Part shown: positions 37,271 through 46,849 of the stretch, piece by piece | Position numbering within the stretch: position 1 is the first letter of the stretch | Layout of the letters: each line of letters opens with the position of its first letter | Assembly: GCF_000759955.1 (NCBI RefSeq) | Contig: NZ_JNAL01000017.1 | Location: forward strand, 1-64,000 | Origin: Prochlorococcus marinus str. MIT 9201 | Lineage (GTDB): Bacteria; Cyanobacteriota; Cyanobacteriia; PCC-6307; Cyanobiaceae | Direction: 5' to 3' | DNA length: 64,000 nucleotides | Position numbers and translations under genes: made by a program | Notes under the pieces: model-generated | What the model was told of the DNA's origin: nothing | The model's input: only the letters and a program-made list of their open reading frames with translations | Databases searched by the model: none

Positions 37271-37464
37271 AAATAATGGATTTTTTAAAAAGCTAGCACT
37301 GAAATCGAAATAAAAACTACTTTTACTTTGAAATATTAAAGACAAAAAATCTTTTTTTAAAGCTTATTTCTTGAAATCCATTGATATGAAAGGATTTCAT
37401 AAAAATTAAAAAAAATTTAAAATATTAAGTATTTTTTTAAATGTTGTAAAAATCAATATTAATT

Positions 37465-39543
37465 CTATTTTTCTATGAGATCAATTTGCGAACGATTATC
37501 CGATGAATCTAACTTAAATTTCGAATAAGAACCATCTTCCTTCATTATCCAAGAAAAGTAATCATCTTTAATGTAGGTTTGCAAAAGCAAGTATATTTTA
37601 GATTTTAATTCATAATCCTCTATCGGAGTAACAGCTTCTATTCTTCTATCAAGATTTCTTCTCATCCAATCTGCACTCCCAATAAAAACCTCATTATCAC
37701 CGTTATTACAAAACCAAAAAATTCTTGAGTGTTCAAGAAAATGGCCAATAATGCTTTTGACTTTAATATTTTCACTTAAATTTTTTCTTTGGGGATATAA
37801 GCAACAAATTCCTCTTATGATAAGGCTAATTTTTACACCTGAATCAGAAGCTAAATAAAGAAGTTTTATTATTTCAGGGTCTACTAAAGAATTCATTTTT
37901 GCAATTATTTCAGCTTTTTTACCTTCCACTGCATTTTTAATTTCTCTCTTTATTAGAAAAATAAATTTTTCTCTCATCGATGAGGGAGAAACTAATAACT
38001 TTTGATAACTTTTTTGTTTAGAAAAACCTGATAAGTAATTAAATAACTCAAGTAAATCTGATGCAATATCAGGATCTGTTGAAAGTAATCCTAAATCTGT
38101 GTAAAACCTTGAAGTATTAGAGTTATAATTACCAGTCCCGATATGAAAATAATTTCTTAATCGTCCTTTTTCTTTTCTGACTATTAAAGCTATTTTTGTA
38201 TGTGTTTTAAATCCTATTATTCCATAGACAACATGAACGCCAGCTTGTTCAAGTTGCTTTGCCCATTGAATATTATTGTCTTCATCAAATCTTGCTTTTA
38301 GTTCTACAAGAGTCATTACTTCTTTCCCATTCTCTGCAGCTCTCATTAAGGCTGCGATGATAGGAGAATCCTTAGAAACTCGATATAAAGTAATTTTTAT
38401 AGCCATCACAAGTGGATCATCAGCTGCCCTGTTTATAAATTCTTCAACTGAAGTCTTAAATAAATTGTACGGATGATGAAGCAGAATATTTTTTTTCCTA
38501 AGTATTTTGAAAATAGAATTGAGGTTTTCGTTAGAAGGCAAATCTAAATTCTTTAATTCTGGGTGAGTTTTCCCAATTAGCAGATTTTCTTTTAAATCAT
38601 CTCTATTAATTTTTGTTAGTTGATTTAAATCGTCAAGGCCTAATAAACTTTCGCAAAAGTATATGTATTCTTTTTGTATCGAGATACTTTCAATAAGTAA
38701 ATTGAGGATATTTTCTGGCATATTCGACTCCACTTCTAATCTAACTACGTCTCCACCTAATCTTCTCTTTTGCAAACTTTGTTCAACTGCCAGAAGCAAA
38801 TCATCAGCTTCAAGCTCTTTTAATTCTAAATCTGCATCTCTTGTCACTCTAAAAAAAGAGTAATTTATACATTCCATTCCATTAAATAAAGTATTTATGT
38901 TATTCCCAATTAAATCTTCAACACTTATAAAAAAGTGAGTACTTGCATCATTATTTTGAAAAATTTCATTAGGAATTTTTATAAATCTGTTTATATTTTT
39001 TGTTGGTATTTTTACTCTGACAAACTGATTTTTGGAATTTTCCCCATCTTTTATTAAAGCTGCTAAGTTCAGACTTAAATTACTAATAAATGGAAATGGA
39101 TGTGCTGGATCAACAACTAGTGGAGTTAATAAAGGAAAAACAGATGAAGTGAAATAGTTGTTACACCAATTTTTTTGATTTTCACTTAAATCCTTATATT
39201 TTTTTAAAATTACACCTTTTTCTTTTAATTCATTTTTTAATTCATTATTTACATAGTTTTCTTGAAGAGTAGTTAAATTTTTTACTTTTTTATTTATTCT
39301 TGTTAATTGCTCTTTAGGGGTAAGTCCGTCAATACTTTTTGTAGTAATTTTTGCTTCAACTTGAGCCTTTAATGAAGCTACCCTTACCATAAAAAACTCA
39401 TCAAGATTATTACTAAAAATTGAACAAAATTTCACTTTATCTAGGATTTTGTACTCTTTTTCCATACCAGTTAGGAGTACTCTTTTATTGAATTCAATCC
39501 AACTTAATTCTCTATTAATAAAAATATCAGCCTGGCTTTTCAT
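37465..39543 (-). CDS. ppk1: Polyphosphate kinase 1
   Basis: PPK1 reversibly polymerises the gamma-phosphate of ATP into polyphosphate, a phosphate and energy store. The 692-residue protein has the N-terminal FINRELSWIEFNKRVL. The phospholipase-D-like catalytic pair includes GFKTHTKIALIVR near residue 440 (autophosphorylated His), and HLEHSRIFWF near 597 contributes the second His. The SADWMRRNLDRRIE segment follows. The ATG (39543-39541) shares one base with the stop of the upstream MFS gene, so translation is probably coupled. A ~200-base AT-rich gap with nothing recognisable separates it from the sigma factor gene. Confidence 0.97.
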   Translation of the reverse strand: MKSQADIFINRELSWIEFNKRVLLTGMEKEYKILDKVKFCSIFSNNLDEFFMVRVASLKAQVEAKITTKSIDGLTPKEQLTRINKKVKNLTTLQENYVNNELKNELKEKGVILKKYKDLSENQKNWCNNYFTSSVFPLLTPLVVDPAHPFPFISNLSLNLAALIKDGENSKNQFVRVKIPTKNINRFIKIPNEIFQNNDASTHFFISVEDLIGNNINTLFNGMECINYSFFRVTRDADLELKELEADDLLLAVEQSLQKRRLGGDVVRLEVESNMPENILNLLIESISIQKEYIYFCESLLGLDDLNQLTKINRDDLKENLLIGKTHPELKNLDLPSNENLNSIFKILRKKNILLHHPYNLFKTSVEEFINRAADDPLVMAIKITLYRVSKDSPIIAALMRAAENGKEVMTLVELKARFDEDNNIQWAKQLEQAGVHVVYGIIGFKTHTKIALIVRKEKGRLRNYFHIGTGNYNSNTSRFYTDLGLLSTDPDIASDLLELFNYLSGFSKQKSYQKLLVSPSSMREKFIFLIKREIKNAVEGKKAEIIAKMNSLVDPEIIKLLYLASDSGVKISLIIRGICCLYPQRKNLSENIKVKSIIGHFLEHSRIFWFCNNGDNEVFIGSADWMRRNLDRRIEAVTPIEDYELKSKIYLLLQTYIKDDYFSWIMKEDGSYSKFKLDSSDNRSQIDLIEK

Positions 39544-40826
39544 TAAAAAACTTTTGATTTTTGATTTTTAAAAAAATTATTATTTTTACCCTCTGCAATA
39601 AGGTATATCATGAAAAGTAAGATAACGGAACCAGCTATAAAAGGTGATTTAGGACCAAAACTATCATAAACCCTTCCAGCCATTGCAATTCCTAAAACTC
39701 CTCCAAGACTCTGTAGACCCTGAAGGTTACTTAAAATTGATCCTTGTTTATCAACGTCCAATTTCTTTGATATTAGTGCTCTTAAGGTGGGCGTAATTAA
39801 CCCTGCCCCAACGGCTAAAAATGAAACAGCTGAATAAATATTAAGTGTCGCATTTTCTTTTGGAGCAGTTATCAAAAGAGCGCATGCTACAAGAATAAAG
39901 CTTGATCCGATAAGTGTTAATCGCATTTCTCCAAATTGCTTGACCAGAGGCCCTATTAGTCCTCCTTGAACGATAATTGCAATTATTCCTACTAGAACAA
40001 GAGTTCCACTTGATGCTTTGGTCGTCCAGTTTAATGATTCTTGAAGAAAAAATATAAGAATATTGGTCAGTCCAGTAAAAGCAATAAAGTAAATAAAAAA
40101 AGCTAATGATAATTTTTTAATCTTTTCTTCTTTGAAAACTTTAAAAAGCTCTTTTAAAGGGTTTTTTAAAATAGTTTTTGATTTATCTGAGTTACTATTA
40201 GGCTTGGTTTCTGGTAAGTAAAAAAATACAAGGAGGAAATTTATTATTGGAATGATTGATGCTATTAAAACTGGAATAATAAAATTATTATTTGTATTTT
40301 TTGCAAAAATTACAACAAAAATATTACCTAAGAAAAAACTTAAACCGAAAGCTACACCTATAAGACCAAATGTTTTTGCTCTTTTTTCAGGGCTTGAAAT
40401 ATCTGCAAGAATTGTTGTTGCAGTAGCTGCAGTCCCCCCACTTAAACCGTCAATTAGTCTCGCTAAAAATAATAAAAACAACGGGATAGAGGCTATTGAA
40501 TTTGACCAATTAAAAAGAACCGTAAAAGATAATATTGATATACCTATTACTGAACCAGTAATACAAAAAAGAGTGACAGGTCTTCTTCCATATCTATCAC
40601 TCATAAGTCCTATAACAGGAGAAGCTGCAAATTGAGCTAATTGGTAAGTGCATGATAATAAACCATATGTACTTGCCTTAGAGTCAAAAAGTAAAACAAA
40701 AGAGGGTAATATGGGTAAAAGTATACTTTCACTTAAACGATCATTGAGAAGAGTGATAAACGCACTAAGGAGAGTGTATTTTTTATTTGGTTTTAATAAA
40801 CTTTCTTTCACAATATTTACCTTCAT
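39543..40826 (-). CDS. Major facilitator superfamily transporter (drug-efflux-like)
   Basis: This 427-residue protein has about twelve hydrophobic segments and the MFS loop motif GLMSDRYGRRPVTLF near 80-94. A motif-C-like region (LARLIDGLSGGTAATATTILADIS near 123-146) points to the DHA1 TetA-like efflux subgroup. A polar loop near residues 208-230 separates the two six-helix halves. The substrate cannot be told. It runs into ppk1 with a TAATG stop/start overlap, an arrangement that suggests a shared operon, although a functional link to polyphosphate is only a guess. Confidence 0.88.
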   Translation of the reverse strand: MKVNIVKESLLKPNKKYTLLSAFITLLNDRLSESILLPILPSFVLLFDSKASTYGLLSCTYQLAQFAASPVIGLMSDRYGRRPVTLFCITGSVIGISILSFTVLFNWSNSIASIPLFLLFLARLIDGLSGGTAATATTILADISSPEKRAKTFGLIGVAFGLSFFLGNIFVVIFAKNTNNNFIIPVLIASIIPIINFLLVFFYLPETKPNSNSDKSKTILKNPLKELFKVFKEEKIKKLSLAFFIYFIAFTGLTNILIFFLQESLNWTTKASSGTLVLVGIIAIIVQGGLIGPLVKQFGEMRLTLIGSSFILVACALLITAPKENATLNIYSAVSFLAVGAGLITPTLRALISKKLDVDKQGSILSNLQGLQSLGGVLGIAMAGRVYDSFGPKSPFIAGSVILLFMIYLIAEGKNNNFFKNQKSKVF

Positions 40827-40856
40827 TGCGATTAACTTCTACTACCATACTTGTTA

Positions 40857-41672
40857 ATGGATATTATTGTGCCCGGCATTGTTTATTTAGTTGGAGCAGG
40901 TCCTGGTGACCCTGAGCTTTTAACTCTTAAAGCTTTACGTCTAATAAAAAATTGTGATGCATTGGTTCATGATGCTTTAATTCCAGATGAAATAACAAAA
41001 GAGGCAGGAAAAAATACAGAAATTTTCCATGTAGGCAAAAGAGCTGGAAAGTGTTCCGTACCTCAGGCTGAAACCAATGCTCTTATTTTGAAATTGGCAA
41101 AAGAAGGCAAAAATGTTGTAAGGCTTAAGGGTGGAGATCCTTTTGTCTTTTCTAGGGGTGGTGAAGAAGTATCGTTTTTAGAAAAAAATGGAGTTTCTGT
41201 TGAAATAGTGCCTGGGATTACCTCTGGTATAGCTGCTCCCACGTATTTTGGTATTCCACTTACTCATAGAGATGCAGCCAGTTCTGTTACTTTCGTAACT
41301 GGGCATGAGCATTTTCATAAGGATAAAAAGAGCGTAAATTGGAGAGTTTTAGCTAAATCTTCAGATAGCTTAGTTATTTTTATGGGCATAAAAAATATTG
41401 AATTTATTGTAGAGGAATTAATTTTAGGCGGCTTATGTAAGGATACAAAATGCGCTGTAATCCAGGAAGCTACTTTGAAAAATCAAAAATGTTTTATAGA
41501 GAAATTAGATAATCTTCCAGATAAAATCAAAGATAAAGAATTTTTAGCTCCATCAATTATAATTATTGGAAAAATTGTTGAATTTAAGGTTAATAACAAT
41601 ATAACTAAAGTATCTGATGTCTATTTACCAGATATAAATAAAGTTCAATTATATAATAAATCCCAAAAGTAA
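40857..41672 (+). CDS. cobA: Uroporphyrinogen-III C-methyltransferase
   Basis: This SAM-dependent enzyme methylates uroporphyrinogen III twice to give precorrin-2, the branch toward siroheme and cobalamin. The 271-residue protein has the tetrapyrrole methylase signatures VYLVGAGPGDPELLTLKA near the start and VVRLKGGDPFVFSRGGEE near 87. EIVPGITSGIAAPTYFGIPLTHR follows near 118. I chose ATG 40857; a TTG at 40851 in the same frame adds two residues. It is a stand-alone methylase without CysG dehydrogenase domains. Its last 28 bases overlap pabC on the other strand. Confidence 0.95.
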   Translation: MDIIVPGIVYLVGAGPGDPELLTLKALRLIKNCDALVHDALIPDEITKEAGKNTEIFHVGKRAGKCSVPQAETNALILKLAKEGKNVVRLKGGDPFVFSRGGEEVSFLEKNGVSVEIVPGITSGIAAPTYFGIPLTHRDAASSVTFVTGHEHFHKDKKSVNWRVLAKSSDSLVIFMGIKNIEFIVEELILGGLCKDTKCAVIQEATLKNQKCFIEKLDNLPDKIKDKEFLAPSIIIIGKIVEFKVNNNITKVSDVYLPDINKVQLYNKSQK

Positions 41673-42472
41673 ATTGGATCGAATTTAGGTTTAAGCTTTA
41701 GATCATTAACTTGATTAATTTGTCTGCAAGATAAGCTATTAATTGCAACTACTATGTCATCATTTTGAAATTCTGCACGAATTAATTTTTCTTTTACAAT
41801 TTTTAATTTTAGAGCTTTAGAAACCATAATCCCCTCTAAACAGCCGCTCTCTTTTCTAGGAGTTATCCATTGATTATTTCTTTTAATTATAAGATTAAAT
41901 GTACTTCCACAACAAAGTTCACCTGCCGTATTTAATAGGATAGAATCATCAAACGACTTTTCATTAGCTTCTGTCAAAACTTGTATTGCTTGATTATATG
42001 AAAATGTTTTGCATTTACTTATAAGACTGAATTCATTTATTTTTTCCTTTTGACTGATAAAAACGCTTATCGGATGAAAATTCGGTTTGATTCTATAGAA
42101 CTCAAGCCATAAATTATCTAAATCTTTTGTCTCTGAAGTGCTATCAATTGTTAGTGTTCGACCTTCATTAGTTCCTCGACTATAGTTTATTCTTACTGAA
42201 GCAAATTGATCATTCTTAAGCGATAACTTTCTAATTCCATCATGAATAAGTTGTCTCAAAGTTAATTTATTTATTTTGAGATTAATATTTAAAATTTTGC
42301 TACTTTTTTCTAACCTTTTCAGATGTTCATCAAAAAGAATAGGTTTGTTTTCTTTTATCAAAATGGTTTCAAATATACCATCAGCAAATTTTAATCCTCT
42401 ATTATTAGCAGCGATAAATATTTTATCAATATCTAACCATTGATCCTTGTGCCAGCCTAAATTTTCAATCAT
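41645..42472 (-). CDS. pabC: Aminodeoxychorismate lyase (class IV aminotransferase)
   Basis: PabC releases pyruvate from 4-amino-4-deoxychorismate to yield p-aminobenzoate for folate. The 275-residue protein is a fold-type IV PLP enzyme: NNRGLKFADGIFETILI near 20-36 with the conserved Arg/Asp, the Lys-bearing segment SKCKTFSYNQAIQVL near 158-172, and GELCCGSTFNLIIKR near 190. Relatives include branched-chain aminotransferases, but direct linkage to pabB favours the lyase. Its ATG overlaps the pabB stop in an ATGA arrangement. The 3' end overlaps cobA by 28 bases. Confidence 0.88.
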   Translation of the reverse strand: MIENLGWHKDQWLDIDKIFIAANNRGLKFADGIFETILIKENKPILFDEHLKRLEKSSKILNINLKINKLTLRQLIHDGIRKLSLKNDQFASVRINYSRGTNEGRTLTIDSTSETKDLDNLWLEFYRIKPNFHPISVFISQKEKINEFSLISKCKTFSYNQAIQVLTEANEKSFDDSILLNTAGELCCGSTFNLIIKRNNQWITPRKESGCLEGIMVSKALKLKIVKEKLIRAEFQNDDIVVAINSLSCRQINQVNDLKLKPKFDPIYFWDLLYN

Positions 42473-43788
42473 TTTAGTGAATCAATTAAGGGTAAAAGTT
42501 TCCACTTTAGTTCATCAGTTTCCTCTTCAGGGTTTGAGTCAATAACTATTCCGCAACCAGCATATATATTGATTTTTTTGCCTTTAATTAAAAATGATCT
42601 TATTAGTATATTGCTGTCAAACTCTCCGTTCCAGTCAAGCTTCAAAAATGAGCCGCAGTATGGTCCGCGTTCATATTCTTCTAATTCAAAAAGTCTCTGG
42701 CATGATCTTAATTTAGGTGCTCCAGTTATAGAGCCCCCAGGCCAACAAGCTTTTAGTAAATCAATCCAGTTTTTGTCTTTTTTTAATTTGCCTCTGATTA
42801 CTGAAGTTAGATGATGAACTTTTAAGAAACTTTCAAGTTTTAATATTTCTGGCACAATAATACTTCCTGTTTCGCAAACTTTACCTAAATCATTTCTTAT
42901 TAGGTCAACAATCATAATATTTTCGGCTCTATCTTTTTCGTTCGTTATTAAATCAATAGCATTAAGTGCATCTTGATTTAAATCCTTGTCTCTGGATCTA
43001 GTTCCTTTGATGGGTCTTGATTCTACAAAATTTTTATTATCTATTTTTATAAATCTTTCTGGTGAGGTAGATAATACCGCCTCTTTATAATTATCATTGT
43101 TATTTATTATTATTCCTCCAAAGGGAGCCCTTAATTTCCTTCTTATTTTTAAATAGATATCTAGAGGATTATAGTTTTTGGTGGATTCAATTTCGCATTT
43201 AGTTGTTAGGTTTGCTTGAAATAAATCCCCTAGGGAAATTAGTTTTTTCAATGTTAAAATATTTTTCTGAAATTTTTCAGCCATCTCGTCCAAATTAATT
43301 TTTGAAAAATCAAAATTCAAATTTGTTTTAAAAATATTTTCTTCTTCAATAGTTTTTATATTGTTGATTATATTTTTATAATTCATCAGTTCAGATGAGT
43401 TTGTGCCTTCGATAATTATTTCTTTTTTTATTAAATTACATTTAATGATTGGATCATATGATGCAATCCATAAAGTTGCCATATCAGATTGTCGCCATGG
43501 GTTTTTTGGTTCTATGTAAATTCCAGCTTCATAACTTAACCATCCGATCCAAAATCCTTTTTCAATATCTTTTAAATTGTTAAAGGGATTATTAGTTTTT
43601 TCTAAGTTACTTATATCTCTTGATTGGATTATTTTTTTAGGTTTAATTCCTATTATTGACCATTCCCCATTTTCTTTGCCATCACTGTCTAGCCAAGCTA
43701 AACCTTTATCCCCGAACTGTTTTGTTAGATTATGCGTAATCTGTGCTGGATCTATCCATTTTTTAAGAATTATTTTTTTTATTTTCAT
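42469..43788 (-). CDS. pabB: Aminodeoxychorismate synthase component I (PabB)
   Basis: PabB aminates chorismate with ammonia from a glutaminase subunit to form 4-amino-4-deoxychorismate. The 439-residue protein belongs to the anthranilate/isochorismate synthase family. It shows GDLFQANLTTKCEIE near 191, STSPERFIKID, the catalytic ESRPIKGTRSRDKDL near 258-272, and the C-terminal PGGSITGAPKLRSCQ and GPYCGSFLKLDWNG. Absence of a fused glutaminase and the neighbouring pabC favour PabB over TrpE. It overlaps queC upstream and pabC downstream, each by four bases (ATGA). Confidence 0.9.
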   Translation of the reverse strand: MKIKKIILKKWIDPAQITHNLTKQFGDKGLAWLDSDGKENGEWSIIGIKPKKIIQSRDISNLEKTNNPFNNLKDIEKGFWIGWLSYEAGIYIEPKNPWRQSDMATLWIASYDPIIKCNLIKKEIIIEGTNSSELMNYKNIINNIKTIEEENIFKTNLNFDFSKINLDEMAEKFQKNILTLKKLISLGDLFQANLTTKCEIESTKNYNPLDIYLKIRRKLRAPFGGIIINNNDNYKEAVLSTSPERFIKIDNKNFVESRPIKGTRSRDKDLNQDALNAIDLITNEKDRAENIMIVDLIRNDLGKVCETGSIIVPEILKLESFLKVHHLTSVIRGKLKKDKNWIDLLKACWPGGSITGAPKLRSCQRLFELEEYERGPYCGSFLKLDWNGEFDSNILIRSFLIKGKKINIYAGCGIVIDSNPEEETDELKWKLLPLIDSLK

Positions 43789-44459
43789 TTTTTATTTTTT
43801 TTATTGAGCCATTTTTCATAAGCGATATTTCTAATTCTGCAACTATCACACTTTCCGCATGGTTTTAAATTGCCTGAATAACAACTCCATGTTTTTTCTA
43901 AAGGGACATCATTATCGAAAGCTAATTCAATAATTTCTTCTTTATTTAGATCTAATAGAGGTGTCCAAAGTTTAATTGGGTTATTTTCTCTTCCTCTTTT
44001 ATTGGCGAGATCTGCCAATTCTTGAAATTTCTTAATGTAGTCAGGTCTGCAATCTGGATAACCAGAATAATCCAGTGCATTAACTCCTAATCCTATAAAA
44101 TCAGCATTTATTGCTTCAGCATAACTAAGTGCTACGGATATAAATATAGTATTTCTCCCAGGAACATAAGTATTAGGAATCGTATTAGTTTGAACCCCTT
44201 CTATTGGAATATTTTTTTGAGTGTCAGTTAATGAAGAGCCTCCCCATAGAGATAAGTCAAGCTTAATAAGCTTAAATTCTACGATATCAAAGTGTTTTGC
44301 AATTATTGATGCAGAATGTAATTCTTTCTTATGACGTTGACCGTAATCAAATGAAAGGCCAAAAATTTTAGCTTCGGATTTTTTTGCGATCCCAGTAACT
44401 GTAGAAGAATCTAAACCTCCAGATAATAAAACTACTATCGATTTGTCTTTAAGAGTCAT
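43785..44459 (-). CDS. queC: 7-cyano-7-deazaguanine synthase QueC
   Basis: QueC turns 7-carboxy-7-deazaguanine into preQ0 with ATP and ammonia, in queuosine synthesis. The 224-residue protein has the PP-loop VVLLSGGLDSSTVTGIAKK (9-27) and the family GVNALDYSGYPDCRPDYI near 122-139. The zinc site is Cys in TWSCYSGNLKPCGKCDSCRIR near 190-210. It sits six bases after queE, the preceding pathway step, and overlaps pabB by four bases. Confidence 0.96.
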   Translation of the reverse strand: MTLKDKSIVVLLSGGLDSSTVTGIAKKSEAKIFGLSFDYGQRHKKELHSASIIAKHFDIVEFKLIKLDLSLWGGSSLTDTQKNIPIEGVQTNTIPNTYVPGRNTIFISVALSYAEAINADFIGLGVNALDYSGYPDCRPDYIKKFQELADLANKRGRENNPIKLWTPLLDLNKEEIIELAFDNDVPLEKTWSCYSGNLKPCGKCDSCRIRNIAYEKWLNKKNKK

Positions 44460-44465
44460 ATTATT

Positions 44466-45137
44466 TCATTTAATTTTTAAGTATTTGTGAGTTTGAAGGC
44501 TTAATTTCCAATCAGGGTTATTTTTCACGAAATCAATAGCAAGAGAAAAACCTTTTGTATTGTTCCATGCTGGCTGTAAATAAAAAATTTTATCTTCTTT
44601 TTTTAAGCCATCTTTGCTTTTTGAGAATTGATATTGTTTTAAAGTTTCTTTTTTTATTTGAATAGCAAATTCAATATCTTCTATTTCGTTTATGATTATT
44701 TTGACCTCATTACAGTTTTTTAAAAAATAATTTTTTGGAGGTGAGTGTCTTTTTGGAGATAAAGTAATCCAGTCATAACTTCCAGAAATAGAGTTAACGC
44801 CACTAGTCTCAATATGAATATTCATTGAGTTTTGTTCTTCTCCCCTAGTCATTTTTTTAATGGCATTACAAAAATTATCCAAGTTATGTTGTAAAGGTTC
44901 TCCACCTGTAATAACGCAAAAAGATGCTCCTTTTCCTCTAGCAATTTTTATTTGATTTATTATTTTCTTAATTGATATAGGTGGATATTTTTTCTCATCC
45001 CATGAATTCTTGGTATCGCACCATGAACAACCAACTTTACAACCTGCTAATCGCACAAAAAAAGCACTTTTTCCAGCATGATAACCTTCACCTTGTAATG
45101 AATGAAATTGTTCGACTAAGGGTAAAAAATTTGTCAT
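44466..45137 (-). CDS. queE: 7-carboxy-7-deazaguanine synthase QueE (radical SAM)
   Basis: QueE contracts 6-carboxy-tetrahydropterin to 7-carboxy-7-deazaguanine using a [4Fe-4S] cluster and SAM. The 223-residue protein begins MTNFLPLVEQFHSLQGEGYH, typical of the family. It has a Cys-x3-Cys-x2-Cys cluster motif in AGCKVGCSWCDTKNSW near residue 32. CVITGGEPLQHN near 78 is the SAM-binding GGEP. I use ATG 45137; a TTG at 45149 would add four residues with no family support. It starts 27 bases after pyrG ends and precedes queC. Confidence 0.94.
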   Translation of the reverse strand: MTNFLPLVEQFHSLQGEGYHAGKSAFFVRLAGCKVGCSWCDTKNSWDEKKYPPISIKKIINQIKIARGKGASFCVITGGEPLQHNLDNFCNAIKKMTRGEEQNSMNIHIETSGVNSISGSYDWITLSPKRHSPPKNYFLKNCNEVKIIINEIEDIEFAIQIKKETLKQYQFSKSKDGLKKEDKIFYLQPAWNNTKGFSLAIDFVKNNPDWKLSLQTHKYLKIK

Positions 45138-45163
45138 TTTTTCATTCAAAAAAATAAAAAATA

Positions 45164-46774
45164 TTAATTTGATTGAGTTAACTTTTCTTGAGAGGCTTTT
45201 ATTAAGCCTTTAAATAATGGATGAGGTTTCCCAGGTCTTGATAAAAACTCAGGATGATATTGACATGCTAAGAAGTAAGGATGATTTTCTAACTCAATTA
45301 ACTCAACTAATCGGCCATCTGGTGATGTACCACTAATTTTGTATCCAGAATTTAAAAAACTTTGTTTGTAGTAATTATTAAATTCGTATCTATGTCGATG
45401 TCTCTCATAAATAACATCTTCATCATATAATTTTTTTCCAGTTGTATTTTTTGTCAATCTACATGGATAAACTCCTAGTCTCATTGTCCCACCTAAATCA
45501 ACTACATCTTCTTGTTCTGGTAATAAATGTATCACTGGATTGGGAGTATCTGGATCTAGTTCTGAACTAGATGCATCTGGAAGATTAGCTACATTCCTGG
45601 CCCATTCTATAACTGCACATTGCATACCAAGGCAAAGGCCTAAAAATGGAATTTTATTTTCTCTTGCGAATTTTATAGCAGAAATTTTGCCATTCACTCC
45701 TCTGTTTCCAAATCCTCCAGGTACGACAATTGCATCAACTTCATTTAAGTAAGTTTCTGCTGAATCTTTTTCTATCATTTCAGCACTGACCCAATGTAAA
45801 TCTAACAAAGCCTTGTTTGCAATACATGCATGCCTTAAAGCTTCAACTACAGATAAATAAGCATCTCCAAGTTCAATATATTTGCCCACAAGAGCAACTT
45901 TTATTGGATCTCCAGGATTTCTTAGATTATGAATTAGTGCTTCCCAATTTTTCAAATCACATTCTTTGTCCTCAAGTTCAAGATACTTCAGAGTTTCTTT
46001 GCACAACCCTTCTTTTTTTAAAGCAAGAGGCACAGAATAAATACTATCTGCATCTAATGCTTCTATTACTGATTTTATATTTACTCCACAAAAACCACTA
46101 AGTTTCTTTTTAAGACCTTCATTTATTGATTTATCGCTTCGGCATACAAGTAAATCTGGCTGAATTCCAATTGATCTTAATTCTTTTACTGAATGTTGTG
46201 TTGGTTTAGTTTTTATTTCGCCAGAGGTTTTGATGTAGGGAAGTAATGTTACGTGTATGTACGCTACGTCATTTCTATTGACATCATTTTTGAATTCTCT
46301 TATTGCCTCTAAAAAAGGTAAAGATTCAATATCACCAACTGTTCCACCAATTTCAGTAATAATAATATCTGCATTGCTGTTAGCTGCTACTCTATGAATC
46401 CTTTCTCTAATTTCTCCAGTTATGTGAGGTATTACTTGCACAGTTCCACCGTTATAACTACCTCTTCTTTCTTTATTAATTACTGCTTGGTAGATAGATC
46501 CCGTCGTTACACTATTTAACCTAGTCATTGCAGTATCAGTAAATCTTTCATAGTGACCTAAATCTAGATCGGTTTCAGCCCCATCTTCGGTTACAAATAC
46601 TTCTCCATGCTGGAATGGGCTCATTGTGCCTGGATCAACATTTAGATATGGATCTAGTTTTAATATTGAAACACTATATCCTCTCGACTTTAATAATCTC
46701 CCTAAGCTTGCAGCTACAATTCCTTTACCAATGCTAGAAACTACTCCTCCTGTGACAAAAACAAATTTTGACAT
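45164..46774 (-). CDS. pyrG: CTP synthase
   Basis: PyrG aminates UTP to CTP. The 536-residue protein has the N-terminal synthase domain beginning [26 protein letters not shown] with the P-loop, [18 protein letters not shown] and [11 protein letters not shown]. The C-terminal class I glutaminase has the nucleophile Cys in [18 protein letters not shown] near 378 and the His-Glu pair in [11 protein letters not shown] near 510. All expected motifs are present. It is the first gene of the leftward run that continues into queE. Confidence 0.98.
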   Translation of the reverse strand: MSKFVFVTGGVVSSIGKGIVAASLGRLLKSRGYSVSILKLDPYLNVDPGTMSPFQHGEVFVTEDGAETDLDLGHYERFTDTAMTRLNSVTTGSIYQAVINKERRGSYNGGTVQVIPHITGEIRERIHRVAANSNADIIITEIGGTVGDIESLPFLEAIREFKNDVNRNDVAYIHVTLLPYIKTSGEIKTKPTQHSVKELRSIGIQPDLLVCRSDKSINEGLKKKLSGFCGVNIKSVIEALDADSIYSVPLALKKEGLCKETLKYLELEDKECDLKNWEALIHNLRNPGDPIKVALVGKYIELGDAYLSVVEALRHACIANKALLDLHWVSAEMIEKDSAETYLNEVDAIVVPGGFGNRGVNGKISAIKFARENKIPFLGLCLGMQCAVIEWARNVANLPDASSSELDPDTPNPVIHLLPEQEDVVDLGGTMRLGVYPCRLTKNTTGKKLYDEDVIYERHRHRYEFNNYYKQSFLNSGYKISGTSPDGRLVELIELENHPYFLACQYHPEFLSRPGKPHPLFKGLIKASQEKLTQSN

Positions 46775-46849
46775 TAAATATTTTTAATTAAGCACATACT
46801 CCTTATATTTTATTTAAACAAAAAACTTTTAGAACATCCATATATATTC

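Noticed and set aside
37260-37464. Gap between the sigma factor and ppk1 considered as a gene or riboswitch
   Set aside because: It is AT-rich with stops in all frames I checked by eye, and shows no stable hairpin or known riboswitch core.
40252-40635. Plus-strand 127-residue frame within the MFS gene
   Set aside because: Lysine/alanine-rich reverse image of transmembrane codons; the transporter reading is much stronger.
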